Shown here one piece after another: positions 35,245-44,554 of a stretch of DNA of 64,000 nucleotides. The stretch is from Bog-756 sp963734435 (lineage in GTDB: Bacteria; Actinomycetota; Acidimicrobiia; Acidimicrobiales; RAAP-2): NCBI GenBank assembly GCA_963734435.1, contig CAVTHA010000002.1, positions 62,001-126,000 on the forward strand. The letters are read 5' to 3'. The position numbers and the translations under genes were made by a program. Below the pieces are notes generated by a model. That model saw nothing but the letters and a program-made list of their open reading frames with translations. It did no database searches and was not told the DNA's origin. Each line of letters opens with the position of its first letter. The first letter of the stretch is position 1.

Positions 35245-36150
35245 TCAGTCGACTGTTGGCGCGAGGGTACCCGCCACCTGAACTAGGGATTCCCAAAAGC
35301 CGTTTCGCATGGCTTCCGTAGCATCGTAGGAAATCCGGGTTCCCCAAGGGATGCCTGCCTCTTCAAGAGCCGATCTGAGCAAGCGATAGTGAAGGGGACC
35401 CGGCACTATTGGACGCGACGAAAGCACAGAAGCAACTTCGACGGGAGTCGCCAAGCGCGCCCACTGACTGGCAAAACGGCGTCCACTAGCGGCGACCTCC
35501 TCGAGGTCCACACTCGCCCAAACCGGGATTGCCTCGTCGGACTCCGAAGCACCTTCAGACGGGGTTGCGGATACCGGTGTGCCATCCTGCATGGGTTCCT
35601 GGGGCTCCGGTTCGGGTACGCGCTGAAAGTATGGTCGCAGTTCATCGGGGGAAAGAAGTTGCACGGTGTCGGCTTCTCTTCGCAGCTCTGGCGACACCGT
35701 GCTCCGCGGAGTCTTGATCCCCCAAAGGTGAACCCGAACCCCTTCGCTCTGCGCTCTCGCAACCGCCTCGACAAAGTCGCCGTCTCCCGCTAATAGAAAA
35801 GCATCATGGACTTTTCTGTCCATTGAGAGGCTCGTAAGGTCCGAAAAGAGGAGCGCGTCAACCCCTTTTTGGTCGCCTCTCGCTGTGAGGTGACCCATTC
35901 GCAGTTTCGTATCTGCCAGATCGGCAATCATTTGGTGGTCAGGCATGGGGACTTTGTTCGGTGAGGCGTCGTACCAGTAGATTCGCAACAGTTCGCTATC
36001 CGGGAGCACGCCCGATCCCTTGAGCTTGACGAGGTCCACCAGTCCGGAGCCCTCCACGATCAGCTGTGACCGCTTGGCTAGGTCGACCGCCGCCCAGCCA
36101 CCAGCAGCGATGAGGTAGCCGGCGTCAACGAAAATTGCATAGCGAGTCAT
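35245..36150 (-). CDS. NYN-domain ribonuclease-like protein
   Basis: A 301-residue protein with an N-terminal NYN (PIN-like, LabA/DUF88) domain. Acidic metal-binding residues are Asp9 in FVDAGYL, Asp98 in KGVDALLFSDL and Asp123/Asp125 in LAGDGDFVEAV. These match the active-site pattern of NYN RNases, which cleave structured RNA or tRNA. After a Pro/Glu/Ser-rich linker, a C-terminal region of about 100 residues (from near 200) is helical and unassigned; an OST-HTH-like RNA-binding module is possible but not seen clearly. An almost perfect anti-SD match precedes its ATG. It sits beside tRNA-Val in less GC-rich DNA. Confidence 0.85.
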   Translation of the reverse strand: MTRYAIFVDAGYLIAAGGWAAVDLAKRSQLIVEGSGLVDLVKLKGSGVLPDSELLRIYWYDASPNKVPMPDHQMIADLADTKLRMGHLTARGDQKGVDALLFSDLTSLSMDRKVHDAFLLAGDGDFVEAVARAQSEGVRVHLWGIKTPRSTVSPELRREADTVQLLSPDELRPYFQRVPEPEPQEPMQDGTPVSATPSEGASESDEAIPVWASVDLEEVAASGRRFASQWARLATPVEVASVLSSRPIVPGPLHYRLLRSALEEAGIPWGTRISYDATEAMRNGFWESLVQVAGTLAPTVD

Positions 36151-36173
36151 TTCTCAAGGACCTCCTTTCACAC
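36151..36173 (-). promoter_or_regulatory. exceptionally strong ribosome binding site of the NYN gene
   Basis: On the coding strand AAAGGAGGT stands 10 bases before the ATG at 36150, a near-perfect match to the 16S anti-SD. Most genes in this window have weaker sites, so high translation of this gene is likely. Confidence 0.6.
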
Positions 36174-36404
36174 GAGACGATTCACATTCTCCCGCGAGTA
36201 ACAAGGAGTTGGCGACACCCAGCGAAAGGAGCGAGCCGGGGCCTGCGACCGACAGGGAGACCGGCGGACCGGCCGCGAGGGGAGGACTGGCGGGTGCCTT
36301 CACGCACAACTGGGCTGGGCCGCCAAGCCACGGGGGCCCCGCTTGGCAACCGGTGAGCACTCAGTCGGTTGCGACATCACCCACCGATGGCACCATCGTT
36401 CGTG

Positions 36405-37274
36405 CTAGTGACTTGGCCACGGCAGGCCCATGTTGTTTAGCTTCGGCACCTCGCCAGCCGCCATGATCCGTTCGGCGAGGGGACGCATCGCCTCCACGAG
36501 TTCGACTGTCCGCGCCCCGAGGGTGGCCACGAAGGGTGCAGCCAATCGATCGGTAGCGGCTTCGATGGCATGGCGGGCCTTGGTGCCTGCCGGAGTGGGA
36601 CGCTCGTTGTCGTCAAGCCATTCCCGCTCTCGAAGACGCATGACCGCCGTTCGCCACTCTTGCTCGGACCACCCGCGGTTGGAACGAAGGCTCCTGCCTT
36701 CGGAGCGCCCAGTCGCCGCTTGCATGACAAGCGACTGACACGGGTCGACCTGGTCGGCGAGGAGGCACGTGACATGGCCGTCGCCGCGATGCTCACGCAT
36801 CGCACCGAGGGCTTGCCAGAGCTGGAGATGGGGTGGGCCCGGATCGGCGAGAGCGGCGTTGGCCGCTCCCAGCGGTCGGCCCGAGAAGTCAGCTGAGTGG
36901 ACGGCGGCCCTGGCGAGTGAGGCGGCTCGCCGAACGTCGGGCCCATTGATCGCTTCTCCCAGGAGCCGACCCAAGGCGGCGTCCATGGCCGACAGGCGAG
37001 CGTCGAGGAGCTGTCGTGGCTCGGCGTAGGCCCATACGTCGGGGATGGCGCGCTCGACCCGTCGTGGATGAAAGCCGTAGAAGATCGAAGTCACCACGGC
37101 CGCCGGCACGGCGCCGAGAGGTGCGGCGCGGCACCCGAAGTAGCTCATCCAGCCGCCCTTGAGGCCGAGCCCGTCCGTTGCTGCTCGGGTCTCCGGGGCG
37201 AAGAAGACCACAGCGTGGATCGGCTCGCCGTACTGCCAAACGAGGCGCGCCGCTTGCTCCTCCTGCGTGCCCAC
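36405..37274 (-). CDS. SCO6745-like winged-helix-type protein
   Basis: A 289-residue soluble protein. The start is the GTG at 37274, preceded by AGGAGAG; a longer frame to 37346 has no such site. The pattern (WQYGEPIHAVVFFAPETRAATDGLGLKGGWMSYFGCRAAPLG followed by FYGFHPRRVERAIPDVW) resembles the SCO6745 family of actinobacteria, with a winged-helix-like C-terminal part (WRTAVMRLREREWLDDNERPTPAGTKAR). Function is unknown; regulatory or small-molecule binding roles have been proposed for relatives. Confidence 0.7.
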   Translation of the reverse strand: MGTQEEQAARLVWQYGEPIHAVVFFAPETRAATDGLGLKGGWMSYFGCRAAPLGAVPAAVVTSIFYGFHPRRVERAIPDVWAYAEPRQLLDARLSAMDAALGRLLGEAINGPDVRRAASLARAAVHSADFSGRPLGAANAALADPGPPHLQLWQALGAMREHRGDGHVTCLLADQVDPCQSLVMQAATGRSEGRSLRSNRGWSEQEWRTAVMRLREREWLDDNERPTPAGTKARHAIEAATDRLAAPFVATLGARTVELVEAMRPLAERIMAAGEVPKLNNMGLPWPSH

Positions 37275-37406
37275 GTCGCTCTCCTGTCTAGGTTGGCTTC
37301 GAAGCGGCCCTCCCGCTGCGCACGTTACCCTCGCTGCATCCCACAATGCCGGGAGTGGGGCGCGATCGGATCGATGGTCATTGTCCTGGACCTATGGTCT
37401 CGGGGT

Positions 37407-37793
37407 GTGAGCGTCCGCGAACGAATAATCCTCCTGGAGCGCGCCTACTGCCATTTCAACGAACGGCAGGTAGATGCCCTCCTGGCGATGATGACGGACG
37501 ATGTCGAGTGGCCCGATGTCGCCCACGCAGCCGTGTTACACGGAAAAGACCAACTGCGCCGTTACTGGGAGTCTCAGTTTGCCGTGGTGGACTCCAGGGT
37601 TTTACCAACCGATTTCAGTCGGTCAAGAGATGAAATCGTTGTCGTGGTCGACCAACGGATCCTCGATCGTGAACATAAGGCAGTGTCAGCGCCCAGAGTC
37701 GTATTCCATAAGTACTCATTTGACAAGAATCTCATCCGTCGCATGGTTGTGCTTTCCGATCAAGACGCCGCGGTCGCAACCGCTCGCAGGTAA
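37407..37793 (+). CDS. SnoaL-like NTF2-fold protein
   Basis: A 128-residue protein from the GTG at 37407 (an in-frame ATG at 37374 is an alternative). LLERAYCHFNERQVDALLAMMTDDVEWPDV is a clear SnoaL/ketosteroid-isomerase-fold opening, and the rest fits. Its codon choice is less GC-biased than the core genes, like its neighbours. Function unknown. Confidence 0.78.
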   Translation: MSVRERIILLERAYCHFNERQVDALLAMMTDDVEWPDVAHAAVLHGKDQLRRYWESQFAVVDSRVLPTDFSRSRDEIVVVVDQRILDREHKAVSAPRVVFHKYSFDKNLIRRMVVLSDQDAAVATARR

Positions 37794-37940
37794 GCCTTCC
37801 TGAAATCCACGCCGCTGCCATCTGCGGGTCCCCTATGGCGACGCAGGAGGTGGCCTCATCCTTGGCAGCCGGGCCCGTAAGGGTGCCCCTGTTGAAGGTG
37901 GTGGATCAGATCAACGCCGAATCCGATCCTCGCTGCGCCC

Positions 37941-38405
37941 CTAGGGCTGATACGGAGGGGCTTCACCCCAACCCCAGCGGGGCACAGGGGCGTGCTCAAC
38001 GACCTCGGTGCCGGGCTGCGAGTTTCCCAGCGCCAAGCGCGTGCCCCATTCGAGATACGCCACAAGAGCCGAGCGGAACTCGGGGTCCTTCGGCATTCCG
38101 GCATCGTCGGCGGCCAAGCTCATGAGCGAGGCAAATCGGAATCGCTGCTCGTCGGTAATGCCGAGGTTTCGGTGCTTGTTCATCATGTGCTCGTAGCCGC
38201 CGAGCTGCTCTGTGTAGTCCGCCGGACCGCCGAAGACCTCGCTCCACCACGCCTCCACATGGCGACGATGCTCCTCGTGCACACCGCCAGGGAAGAAGCC
38301 CGAAAGCAGTTCGTCTTGTTCTACTCGGTCATAGAACGCGTCGATCATGCGGTGGAAGGCTTCGCCACCGCCCGCCCACCCGTAGAGCGTCGGATCATCA
38401 GCCAT
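37941..38405 (-). CDS. group II truncated hemoglobin
   Basis: A 154-residue truncated globin of the trHbO type, which binds oxygen or NO at a heme. The start is the ATG at 38405, giving MADDPTLYGWAGGGEAFHRMIDAFYDRVEQDELLSGFFP, the standard opening. GGYEHMMNKHRNLGI holds the proximal His (His78), and WGTRLALGNSQPG near the end is typical. Roles in the family include respiration and nitrosative stress; which applies here is unknown. It diverges from the methyltransferase gene at 38600. Confidence 0.93.
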   Translation of the reverse strand: MADDPTLYGWAGGGEAFHRMIDAFYDRVEQDELLSGFFPGGVHEEHRRHVEAWWSEVFGGPADYTEQLGGYEHMMNKHRNLGITDEQRFRFASLMSLAADDAGMPKDPEFRSALVAYLEWGTRLALGNSQPGTEVVEHAPVPRWGWGEAPPYQP

Positions 38406-38599
38406 GGTGGCAATGTAGCGGCGCAGATAGTCGGCCCAGTCACCATGAAAACAGCAGGTCCGGCGCGCCAAAGAGGCAGGGGAGAGAACCGGCCGTTTCG
38501 TCACCCTCCTGGTCGGTCTCCGTGTCCGTCTCCTTGTCAAGTCGCGGAACTGCCACGGCCCGTCACCTGAACCACTCCTGATCAACGAAACTATCTCTT

Positions 38600-39238
38600 G
38601 TGGATCCCTTCTCGGTCGAAGCCGTGCGATCTGCATACGACACAGCCGCTCGCGATTACGCCATCGCTTTCGGGGACGACCTGGCTCGGCTCCCACTTGA
38701 TCGTGCGATGCTCGATGCGGCCGCCGAGACGGTTCCAGCGGCTGGCATGGCCTTGGACCTCGGATGTGGAACGGGATCAGCAGGGTTCTATCTGCTTTCA
38801 TGCGGCGTGCCGGTCGTGGGATTGGATCTGTCATTGGGGATGCTCAGGGCAACATCGTCCGGGATGCTTCCGTCGGCTCAGGGTGATATGCGGCAGCTCC
38901 CGTTCCGGGATGGCTCCTTTGCCCTCGTTGTCGCCTTCTACTCGATCCAACACGTGCCTCGTGATCTGGTCGGCGCCGTACTGGAGGAGGTCCGGCGAGG
39001 GCTGCACCTCGGTGGATTCCTGTTGCTGGCGACTCATCTCGGTGATGGCGACGTGTACACGTCGGAGTTCCTCGGCCATCGGATTGGTACCACCGGCGGA
39101 GCCTTGTACTCGGATCGGGAGATCACCGACAGGGTCATCAACTCAGGATTCTCGGTGGTCGCCTCTGAGCAACGGGGTCCTCTCGAACATGAACATCCAT
39201 CACAGCGGATCTATCTACTGGCCCAGTCCTCGACATAA
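38600..39238 (+). CDS. SAM-dependent methyltransferase, class I
   Basis: A 212-residue methyltransferase with motif I LDLGCGTGSAGFYL, motif II VVGLDLSLGML, and GDMRQLPFRDGSFALVVAFYSIQH as motif III. The N-terminal lid (YDTAARDYA) is typical of small UbiE/MenG-like or generic Methyltransf_25 enzymes. It starts at the GTG at 38600. The substrate cannot be told. It lies in the less GC-rich region. Confidence 0.85.
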   Translation: MDPFSVEAVRSAYDTAARDYAIAFGDDLARLPLDRAMLDAAAETVPAAGMALDLGCGTGSAGFYLLSCGVPVVGLDLSLGMLRATSSGMLPSAQGDMRQLPFRDGSFALVVAFYSIQHVPRDLVGAVLEEVRRGLHLGGFLLLATHLGDGDVYTSEFLGHRIGTTGGALYSDREITDRVINSGFSVVASEQRGPLEHEHPSQRIYLLAQSST

Positions 39239-39434
39239 CGCCCCGCCCCAATGACATGCCATTCAGGTCGTCGTTATATCTTTGTGAGGAACGGCTCAGC
39301 TTCAGGCCACCCGGCGCCAACCGCTCGGCCGTTTGGATCTCAAGGGCTCTGCCGGGAGCCGATGAGGCGCGAAGCACTGCGTCGAGCGGCCCCCAGGGCG
39401 TCTTAATTGGGAAGCAAGCAGATCGGAGTTTGAC

Positions 39435-39821
39435 ATGGCAAACCCAGTCGTGCATTTCGAGATCATCGGGACCGACCCGCCGAAACTCCGTCGTTACTAC
39501 GGCGAATTGTTCGGTTGGGAGTACGACACAAACCCGCCCGTGGTGGAGGCCGTTTCCCAGGCGAACAACTACGGCTTCATCGACCACGACACGATCAGCG
39601 ACGGGATCGGGATACCAGGCGGTGTGGGGGGCGGTGTGGGATACGATGCACACGTCCTCTTTTATGTCGGCGTGGCTGATGTAGAGGCCGCACTGGAGCG
39701 GGCTGAGAGCCTCGGGGGAACGCGACGAATGGGCCCCGAACGCGCCGAGGGATCGGAACTGCTCGTCGGACACTTCGCCGATCCTGAGGGCAACTTGATC
39801 GGAGTGGCGGGAACCAGGTGA
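39435..39821 (+). CDS. VOC (glyoxalase/dioxygenase fold) protein
   Basis: A 128-residue single VOC domain (PVVHFEIIGTDPPKLRRYYGELFGWEY, then ADVEAALERAESLGGTRR and a DPEGNLIGVAG end). Its ATG at 39435 has a GGAG site at 7 bases. It resembles the VOC proteins annotated as bleomycin-resistance or glyoxalase-like; no substrate is assigned. It is complete, unlike the VOC fragment at 25115-25431. Confidence 0.85.
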   Translation: MANPVVHFEIIGTDPPKLRRYYGELFGWEYDTNPPVVEAVSQANNYGFIDHDTISDGIGIPGGVGGGVGYDAHVLFYVGVADVEAALERAESLGGTRRMGPERAEGSELLVGHFADPEGNLIGVAGTR

Positions 39822-39939
39822 TCGTCAGAGCTTTCGGGTGCCGGTTGGCCCTCGACGATCGTGAGTGAGGGAACGTTGTACGCTCGGCCCTCACGGGCGT
39901 CGGCTAGATGTCGATGAGGACCGGCCGAAGGGGATCAAA

Positions 39940-40728
39940 GTGGCCGAGCGACTTCTGATCCAAATATCGGACATCCACCTCACCGCTGGGGGAGAGCTGT
40001 TGCCGGGGGTGCATCCTCGCGCCAATCTCTGCGCCGGCCTCGCCAAGCTGACCGACGCCGGCCTCGAACCAGATTTCTTCATCCTCACGGGCGACCTCGC
40101 CGATACGGGGGACCCTACGTGCTACCAAGACTTGGCTGACATCATGAAGGCTGCGGTGGACACAACCGGCGCCGGTGTCGCGTACCTACCTGGCAACCAC
40201 GACGTCCATTCCGAGTTCCGCCGCCACCTGCTCGGCCTGTCCCCAACCTCGGAGACCATCAACCAGGTCCACTGGTGCGGTGACCACCGGGTCGTATGTC
40301 TCGATTCGGTAGTTCTCGGGGAGGAGTTCGGAGCACTGACCGATGAGACGCTCGGGTTTCTTCGGGACACGCTGGCAACGCCCGCCCCCGGTGGCACCGT
40401 GCTGGCGCTTCACCATCCTCCTATTCCGTCTCCCATCGAACCCATGTCCCGACTCAGATTGCGACAGCCTGAATCCCTGGCAGATGCGATTTCCGGATCA
40501 GATGTCCGACTGATTGTTTGTGGCCACAACCACCACGAGGCACTCGGCGCCGTCGCTTCGATTCCAGTATGGGTCTCCCCAGCGGTTGCCTATCGAATGG
40601 ACGTGCTGACCCGACAGGAGTTCCACAAACTTGCGGGTTCGGCTTTCTCACAGATCGTCATCGACGACAATGAGGTCACCGTGACGGTCATCCCCGTTCC
40701 GCTCGACGGCTCGATGTCATCATCATGA
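39940..40728 (+). CDS. class III cyclic-nucleotide phosphodiesterase-like metallophosphoesterase
   Basis: A 262-residue metallophosphoesterase with the full metal-site set: Asp11/His13 (ISDIHL), LTGDLADTG, LPGNHDV, LALHHPP and VCGHNHHEA. The order and length match CpdA/Rv0805-type cyclic nucleotide phosphodiesterases, which hydrolyse cAMP and other phosphodiesters. The start is the GTG at 39940; an in-frame start further upstream (39865) has weak coding look. A class III cyclase gene lies about 18 kb away, but a functional link is not shown. Confidence 0.82.
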   Translation: MAERLLIQISDIHLTAGGELLPGVHPRANLCAGLAKLTDAGLEPDFFILTGDLADTGDPTCYQDLADIMKAAVDTTGAGVAYLPGNHDVHSEFRRHLLGLSPTSETINQVHWCGDHRVVCLDSVVLGEEFGALTDETLGFLRDTLATPAPGGTVLALHHPPIPSPIEPMSRLRLRQPESLADAISGSDVRLIVCGHNHHEALGAVASIPVWVSPAVAYRMDVLTRQEFHKLAGSAFSQIVIDDNEVTVTVIPVPLDGSMSSS

Positions 40729-41433
40729 CTACGGCCCGCACGAGAACGGCGACTCCTCACCCATGGGGTGACCTGGCCGCCTGCCTCGGGATGTCGTCAG
40801 AACCGCCCCCATATCCGTACTCACCATTTGGTGTGACCCCGTCTCGCTGGTCCTGCCTCGCCTGAAGAGCAGAGTCGGCCCCCGAGACCATGAGGACGAG
40901 GAGCCGTCCCCTGCGACCATCGACGCAAACGGGCCGCATCTGAATTACCCGAACCACCGTTGACGAGCCCGATGCATCGCGGATGGCAGTCGGTTGCCCG
41001 TGTGACGGCGGACCAATGCCAGCGAAGGGCAATCGACGACCCGGTCAGGTTCGAGCCAGGGCCGCCTGTACCGCCTCCCAAAGTCTCCTGAAGCTGACGA
41101 CACCGTAAGCGGAAGGTGCCCGTCAGATGGCATGGCCTCAGTGTGATGGGGTGAGCGCCATGCTCGATATCGACCGGCCCAATGGGTCCTGCAAGTGACG
41201 CCGAGGATCAACCCGTTTGGGCCCACCGGTTCGACTCGGGCCCATCGAGCGGGCCCGACCTACAGACCCGCTTCGATTCCGGGGCGGATCACCCGCGTGA
41301 AAGTCATTGGAGAGTCAAGGGCTCTTATGGCGGGCATTGACGTGGCATGCCGAATTTCCGGCCAACCGGCGCAGTTTTCTTAAAGGCCCCCCGGACTGCG
41401 GTCGATACAAGCGGTAGCGGAAGGAGGGCAGGC
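40729..41433. other. 705-bp region without a supported gene
   Basis: Small overlapping ORFs are present on both strands, none with a convincing protein pattern or ribosome binding site. One minus-strand frame near 40757-41032 has faintly protein-like segments but no start or family. An AAGGAGGG site for the next gene sits at its right end. Nothing else was recognised. Confidence 0.5.
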
Positions 41434-42216
41434 ATGAGGCGATGGATGGGTTCCGCATTGGCCGTGGCTTCCCTGGCGCTGTTGGCCGTACCCCAGCCGG
41501 CGGGAGCAGACGACTCGCAGTTCGTCCACATAAAATTCGACGATCAGGCGCGCATGGTCACCATGACCATTCCGACGCCGGCGTGTCGACAGAGTGTTCG
41601 TGCCACTCCGTGTAATTGGGAGCTGTTCGTCGACGAGCCGGATGCTGCGGGACAGCCCGTTGTCGGCACCGCCTTCGGTGCCTCAGGTGTCCTGTCGGTG
41701 CCTTATCCGAGTCTGTGCGGCGTCTTGCAGGCAGATGCGCTGGTCGGGCCGCCGGCACGCCGGGTACTCGGGTTCCGCCACGCGCTCAACACCTGCGATT
41801 GTGCGTCACCACTGACGCCGTGGCCCAGCGCCGTCACCAACAACGCGCTGGTTCACCCGCACTATCCCGAGGGGATGTACCTCGGCGAGGTCAACAACGA
41901 ATGGACCCTCTACGCCACCCATAAGGGCGCTTCTGGGCAGGTATTCAGCGGAACCATCACCACCGACGGGACGTTCACGGCCCTGGACAAGATGAAGTTC
42001 GAGGGCCACGACCGCGCTTCCCAGATCGCCCCGAACGAAATCCAGTTCCGATTTGTCAATCGGGGCTACCTCGACGGCATCAGCTTCGTGTCCAGCTGCG
42101 CCAGCCAGGCCACCTTCGACCTCAGCATCAACGGGTCAAGTGCCCCACCGGGCCAGGTGTTCCTCGGCCCGAATCGAGCCCCGGCTACGTCGAACCCGGT
42201 GACCTTCACGCGCTAG
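41434..42216 (+). CDS. secreted protein, function unknown
   Basis: A 260-residue secreted protein with a clear signal peptide (MRRWMGSALAVASLALLAVPQPAGA, cleavage before DD near residue 26). AAGGAGGG precedes its ATG. Mature Cys at several sites (PACRQSVRATPCN, SLCGV, NTCDCAS, SSCASQ) indicate disulfides. No domain is recognised. An extracellular structural or binding role is plausible; no homologue is claimed. Confidence 0.8.
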   Translation: MRRWMGSALAVASLALLAVPQPAGADDSQFVHIKFDDQARMVTMTIPTPACRQSVRATPCNWELFVDEPDAAGQPVVGTAFGASGVLSVPYPSLCGVLQADALVGPPARRVLGFRHALNTCDCASPLTPWPSAVTNNALVHPHYPEGMYLGEVNNEWTLYATHKGASGQVFSGTITTDGTFTALDKMKFEGHDRASQIAPNEIQFRFVNRGYLDGISFVSSCASQATFDLSINGSSAPPGQVFLGPNRAPATSNPVTFTR

Positions 42217-42359
42217 TCGGCTCAGATTTCAGAGTCCCGAGCCCGAGTCCTGAACCCATGGGCCAAGGTCGGCAACCGCTTCGCCGCCCTCCGGCCCGTC
42301 GATGACGCGGTGATTGACCGCTTCAGGATGCCCAGCAAAGCCGTTGCCAGGTTGCCGGC

Positions 42360-44216
42360 TCAGGGAGTGTCGGCCTCCGCCTCAATGAGCAGGGATACCG
42401 CGTCGATCAGGGCCAGGTGGGTGAAAGCTTGGGGAAAGTTCCCAAGGTGCTCTCCGGTGGTGGCGTCGATCTCCTCGGCGTAAAGATGCAATGGACCGGC
42501 AAAGGAAAGCAGCTTTTTGCATAACGCCCGTGCCCGTTCAACCTCGCCGATCATTGCCAACGCAGAGACCAGCCACCACGAACAGATGGTGAAGGTGCCC
42601 TCCTTGCCCTCGAAGCCAGTATCGGTGCTGTCGACCTTGTAGCGGAGCACCAGTCCGTCCTCGGTGAGCTCATCCGCAACCGCCAGAACGGTCGCCTTCA
42701 CCCGCTCGTCGTCGGGTGGCAGGAACCCCATGATGGGGATGAGGAGGAGCGAGGCGTCGAGCTCGGCATTCTCGTAAGCCTGGCGGAACCTGCCGTGTTC
42801 GTCGACGCCTCTGTCCAGGATGTCCTTCTTGAGGTCATCGGCCCCCTGGCGCCAACGATTGGCCCGGTCGGAGTCGCCTCGGCGATCTGCCAGGTCTGCG
42901 CCCCGGTCCGCCGCCACCCAGCACAGGACGGCAGACGCGGTGAAGTGCTGAGCATCGCCGCGGATCTCCCAGATGCCCTGATCGGCATCACCACTGTGGG
43001 CCAGCGCATCCTCGACGAGTCCGGCCAACCCCTCCCACACTGCGTGGACGATCCCCGCTGCCCCTTGCTTGAGGTGTGTGTCGACTCCGTCGAGCAGCAT
43101 GCCCCACACGTCGTTCTGGTGCTGGTTCCACGCGCCGTTGCCTACTCGGACCGGCCGGGCCCCCTCGTAGCCGGAGAGGTGGTCGAGGGTATGTTCGGTA
43201 AGGTCGCGCTCGCCGCCGATGCCGTACATGATCTGGAGTTCGAACGGCTGGTCGACTTTTCCCTGGCCCACGGCTTCGAGCACGAAGGCGAAGTACTCGA
43301 GCGCTTCCCAGTCGAAGCCCAGGCGGTAGAGCGCCCGCAGCATGAATCCGGTGTCCCTGATCCACGTATAGCGGTAGTCCCAATTCCGCGCCCCTCCCGG
43401 AGTCTCGGGCAATGAGGTGGTGGAGGCCGCCATGATGGCCCCGGTCGGGGCGTAGCTCAGACCCTTCAGGGTCAGTGCACTGCGTTCAATGTATGGCCGC
43501 CAGGGGTGGTCGGGGAACGTCCCGCCGGCCACCCAATCCCGCCAGTACGCGACCGTCGAGGCGACGTCCTCGTTCGCCTCTTCCTGAGTGGTCGGCGGGG
43601 ATCCACCCCAGGAAACGGCGATGAAGCTCTCCTCGCCCTCGGCGAGGCTGTGTCGTCCATAGCAACGTGCCCCAACGATGCCCAGCCGGAGGCTGCTCAC
43701 CACGGACAGGGTCAATTCGCCTTCAAGCGGATGAACCTTGAGGGATCCGTATCCTTCGCCGTCGTAGGCCCACTGGCCGGTGACGGCCCCGTAGTCGAAG
43801 AGCGGGAGGCAGTTGACGACGCTCTCGATCTTGCCGGAGATGCACTTTGCTGTCCGGAGCAGCACTCCGGCGGCTGCCGAGTCGGTGGGCGCTCGCCGAT
43901 AGTCGGGGCGCCGCGTCGCACCGTCCACCTTGCGGATCACCATCAGGTCATGAACGACCAGCCAACCGGTGGGTGTGTGCCAGGTAGTCTCGACCACCAT
44001 CGTGCCGGGCACGTAGCGGCGGTGGTGGGGGACCCTGCTGTTCGAGGGCCCGAAACGAAACGACCCGGCCGAGCGGTCGAGCAGGGCACCGAAGACACTG
44101 GGTGAGTCGGGACGGGGGAGGCAGAGCCATTCGACCGATCCGCCGGGGGCGATCAGGCAGCTGTCCTCGCAGTCGGAGATGAAGGCGTATTCGGCGATCG
44201 GTGGAAAGTCGCTCAT
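42360..44216 (-). CDS. GH15 glycoside hydrolase (trehalase/glucoamylase-like)
   Basis: A 618-residue glycoside hydrolase of family 15, which hydrolyses terminal alpha-glucosidic bonds of trehalose, maltose or dextrins. The start is taken as the ATG at 44216, with TAAGGAG upstream; the longer frame to 44480 has unlikely sequence. The family core RNWDYRYTWIRDTGFMLRALYRLGF, with its N-terminal super-beta-sandwich domain before it, is clear, and WEIRGDAQHFTASAVLCW carries a likely catalytic acid. In actinobacteria, close relatives include trehalases. Released glucose could feed the nearby dehydrogenases. Confidence 0.85.
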   Translation of the reverse strand: MSDFPPIAEYAFISDCEDSCLIAPGGSVEWLCLPRPDSPSVFGALLDRSAGSFRFGPSNSRVPHHRRYVPGTMVVETTWHTPTGWLVVHDLMVIRKVDGATRRPDYRRAPTDSAAAGVLLRTAKCISGKIESVVNCLPLFDYGAVTGQWAYDGEGYGSLKVHPLEGELTLSVVSSLRLGIVGARCYGRHSLAEGEESFIAVSWGGSPPTTQEEANEDVASTVAYWRDWVAGGTFPDHPWRPYIERSALTLKGLSYAPTGAIMAASTTSLPETPGGARNWDYRYTWIRDTGFMLRALYRLGFDWEALEYFAFVLEAVGQGKVDQPFELQIMYGIGGERDLTEHTLDHLSGYEGARPVRVGNGAWNQHQNDVWGMLLDGVDTHLKQGAAGIVHAVWEGLAGLVEDALAHSGDADQGIWEIRGDAQHFTASAVLCWVAADRGADLADRRGDSDRANRWRQGADDLKKDILDRGVDEHGRFRQAYENAELDASLLLIPIMGFLPPDDERVKATVLAVADELTEDGLVLRYKVDSTDTGFEGKEGTFTICSWWLVSALAMIGEVERARALCKKLLSFAGPLHLYAEEIDATTGEHLGNFPQAFTHLALIDAVSLLIEAEADTP

Positions 44217-44554
44217 GATCCGATGCTCCTTACTCGGAGGGCAGAGGATTTGAGTTCTGAGTGATCTCTGTCGAGTGCCGAGGCTACCGTCCCGTCGCCG
44301 GCGCCGCCCAGGCCAGGACGAACCGAGCCGCCCTTCCCGAACAAGGCTACCGGGACGCGTGGTCCCCATCGACTTCACCTTGTTGACACCGTGCAGGTCC
44401 TGACATCGCACGAGCGAGCCGATCTGGTCCCGCGTAGGATTCTTCTGCAGTCCGAGCCAGGCCTCCCGTCGGCCAATCACCCGATCCGGATGAGGACGCC
44501 GGAGGCAGTAGTCCTTAACCTTTGCATCAAGAGCATTCGGTGAAGGGGTCGATC
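44217..44554. other. 338-bp divergent intergenic region
   Basis: This separates the GH15 gene from the divergent SDR gene and must hold both promoters. An extended minus-strand frame covers most of it but reads as low-quality protein. No clear inverted repeat was found. Confidence 0.5.

Noticed and set aside
40757..41032. A faintly PAS-like minus-strand reading frame
   Set aside because: No convincing start, ribosome binding site or conserved motif; too weak to report as a gene.
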